A stretch of DNA of 5,495 nt from Clostridia bacterium (GTDB lineage Bacteria; Bacillota; Clostridia; Oscillospirales; CAG-272), in NCBI GenBank assembly GCA_017382615.1, contig JAFNZX010000031.1, positions 1 through 5,495 on the forward strand, given 5' to 3'. The position numbers were made by a program, and so were the translations under genes. Position 1 is the stretch's first letter. Each line of letters begins with the position of its first letter. Shown one piece after another: positions 5,079 to 5,495 of this stretch. The notes beneath the pieces are model-generated. The model saw nothing but the letters and a program-made list of their open reading frames with translations. It had not been told where the DNA came from and ran no database searches.

Positions 5079-5241
5079 ATGAATTGACGCCTTGCGTCAT
5101 GAATTGAAGCCTTTCGGCTTCATGATTTGAAAACTGCGTTTTCATGAATTGAATTGCCCTGTTTTTCATGCTGCAGGCAATTCATGCGCTGCAGGCGCAA
5201 ATCATGGCGCAAGCCAATTCATGCCCACAATGGCAATTCAT
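5079..5241. repeat. Mirror-symmetric ATGAATTG hairpin array
   Basis: Four motifs lie in plus orientation at 5079 (ATGAATTG), 5099 (ATGAATTG), 5122 (ATGATTTG) and 5144 (ATGAATTG). Four lie inverted, at 5178-5185, 5198-5205 (CAAATCAT), 5215-5222 and 5234-5241 (otherwise CAATTCAT). The variant is third counted inward from each end, so each motif can pair with its mirror partner. Between motifs are unrelated small hairpins: GACGC-CTT-GCGTC (5086-5098), GAAGCC-TTTC-GGCTTC (5106-5121), GAAAAC-TGC-GTTTTC (5129-5143), then on the inverted side TGCGC/GCGCA (5185-5199), TGGC-GCAA-GCCA (5205-5216) and TGCC/GGCA (5222-5235). The centre pairs GAATTGCC (5151-5158) with GGCAATTC (5176-5183). Spacing is 17 to 23 bases. 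There are no constant-length spacers and no CRISPR-type repeat. The function is unknown; candidates are a dispersed structured repeat, a structured RNA trailer or a protein-binding platform. Confidence 0.75.
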
Positions 5242-5242
5242 G

Positions 5243-5294
5243 ATGGGCACGCTTCGACAACGCCGGAAAATCCTTCGTTATCGCGCGTGCCCAT
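5243..5294 (-). repeat. Long imperfect hairpin after the ASRT-like gene
   Basis: ATGGGCACGC (5243-5252) and GCGTGCCCAT (5285-5294) pair perfectly over 10 bases. Inside them CGACAACG and CGTTATCG pair with one exception, which is a C-A mismatch on the plus strand but a G-U wobble on the minus strand. Short GGA/TCC pairing closes the tip. The fold is therefore slightly better in minus-strand RNA and lies 23 bases after the ASRT-like stop codon. No U-run follows, so it is unlikely to be the terminator itself. Confidence 0.55.
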
Positions 5295-5317
5295 TACACT
5301 CAACCCTTGTGCTCGGT

Positions 5318-5495
5318 TTAATACGCAATTGTGGTCATCAGTGCGTATTCGGGCTGGGAAACGTCCAGTCTGGATACCTGCGCTACGATGGGCTGATCAC
5401 TCTCAACCAGAATTGCATAGGGCTTGTTGCGGGGAATGGGCTGACCGTTGTCGGCAACCATCTTGTCAAGTCTGATGTGGTTGGTGCGGTTGTGC
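5318..5495 (-). CDS. Sensory rhodopsin transducer (ASRT)-family protein, C-terminal part
   Basis: The last 58 codons of a minus-strand gene enter from the right edge and end at a TAA at 5318-5320. The visible peptide includes HNRTNHIRLDK, then QPIPRNKPYAILVESDQPIV, then QVSRLD and the terminus ALMTTIAY. The order PIPR-x-PY-[AV]-ESD-PIV-Q-SRLD-ALMTTIAY is what I recall of the family named after the Anabaena sensory rhodopsin transducer. That family is a small cytosolic beta-sandwich protein of roughly 120-140 residues, found widely in bacteria without rhodopsin and proposed to bind small molecules, perhaps sugars. No rhodopsin is visible here, so a light-sensing role is not supported. The fragment is too short for ordinary ORF length cut-offs and could be missed. 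Its transcript probably runs through the 5079-5294 structures to the terminator at 5001-5045. Confidence 0.78.
   Translation of the reverse strand, partial: HNRTNHIRLDKMVADNGQPIPRNKPYAILVESDQPIVAQVSRLDVSQPEYALMTTIAY

Noticed and set aside
5079..5241. CRISPR array
   Set aside because: Repeats are only 8 bases, occur in both orientations, and the intervals are self-complementary and of unequal length; no cas gene is visible.
5149..5475. A 108-codon plus-strand open frame through the array
   Set aside because: It begins within the repeat array and overlaps the ASRT-like coding sequence on the opposite strand, which has clear family similarity.

Overview
The window looks like a moderately GC-rich chromosomal segment of an anaerobic Bacillota bacterium, most likely an uncultured gut-type Clostridia. 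The reasons are strong AGGAGG-type ribosome sites, clean sigma-A promoters with 17-bp spacers, a BspA-like leucine-rich-repeat protein, a Clostridia-style ATP phosphofructokinase and a glycyl-radical-activase-like radical SAM protein. The taxonomic call is an inference from gene content; no marker RNA is present.

Layout, left to right. Positions 1-477 (+) hold the 3' end of an AT-rich BspA-type LRR surface protein gene. Positions 478-820 are a convergent intergenic region with a GC-rich hairpin (504-527), a 33-bp-arm inverted repeat (640-755) and the pfkA terminator (774-799). pfkA (821-1897, -) follows, with its own promoter, and just upstream on the same strand is a stand-alone CinA C-terminal-domain gene (1973-2521, -). 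The stop codon of the CinA gene lies inside the pfkA -35 box. A 126-bp divergent region (2522-2647) carries back-to-back promoters. The rightward one is a perfect TTGACA-17-TATAAT and drives a PflX-like (COG1313-type) radical SAM gene (2648-3535, +). After two hairpins (3540-3605) comes an XRE-type HTH regulator with a TPR-like C-terminal half (3733-4773, +), with its own extended -10 promoter. Positions 4774-5317 (544 bp) carry no gene but are extremely rich in inverted repeats. The window ends inside the 3' end of a minus-strand gene (5318-5495) that looks like the sensory rhodopsin transducer (ASRT) family.

The genes do not form one pathway: glycolysis (PfkA), NAD-cycle salvage (CinA_C/PncC), an orphan radical SAM enzyme, a regulator and an ASRT-like ligand-binding protein sit as short, separately promoted units. 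What ties the window together is the non-coding DNA.

Two repeat systems stand out. First, three intergenic regions each contain an inverted pair of short palindromic units carrying a GTAGGGG-like edge, with cores that differ but keep base pairing. Second, positions 5079-5241 hold a mirror-symmetric array: four ATGAATTG-type motifs in one orientation and four in the other, separated by unrelated small hairpins. The single ATGATTTG variant is third from each end, so the whole array can also fold on itself. This array is the best candidate for something undescribed. It probably lies in the long 3' trailer of the ASRT-like gene, ahead of a minus-strand terminator at 5001-5045.
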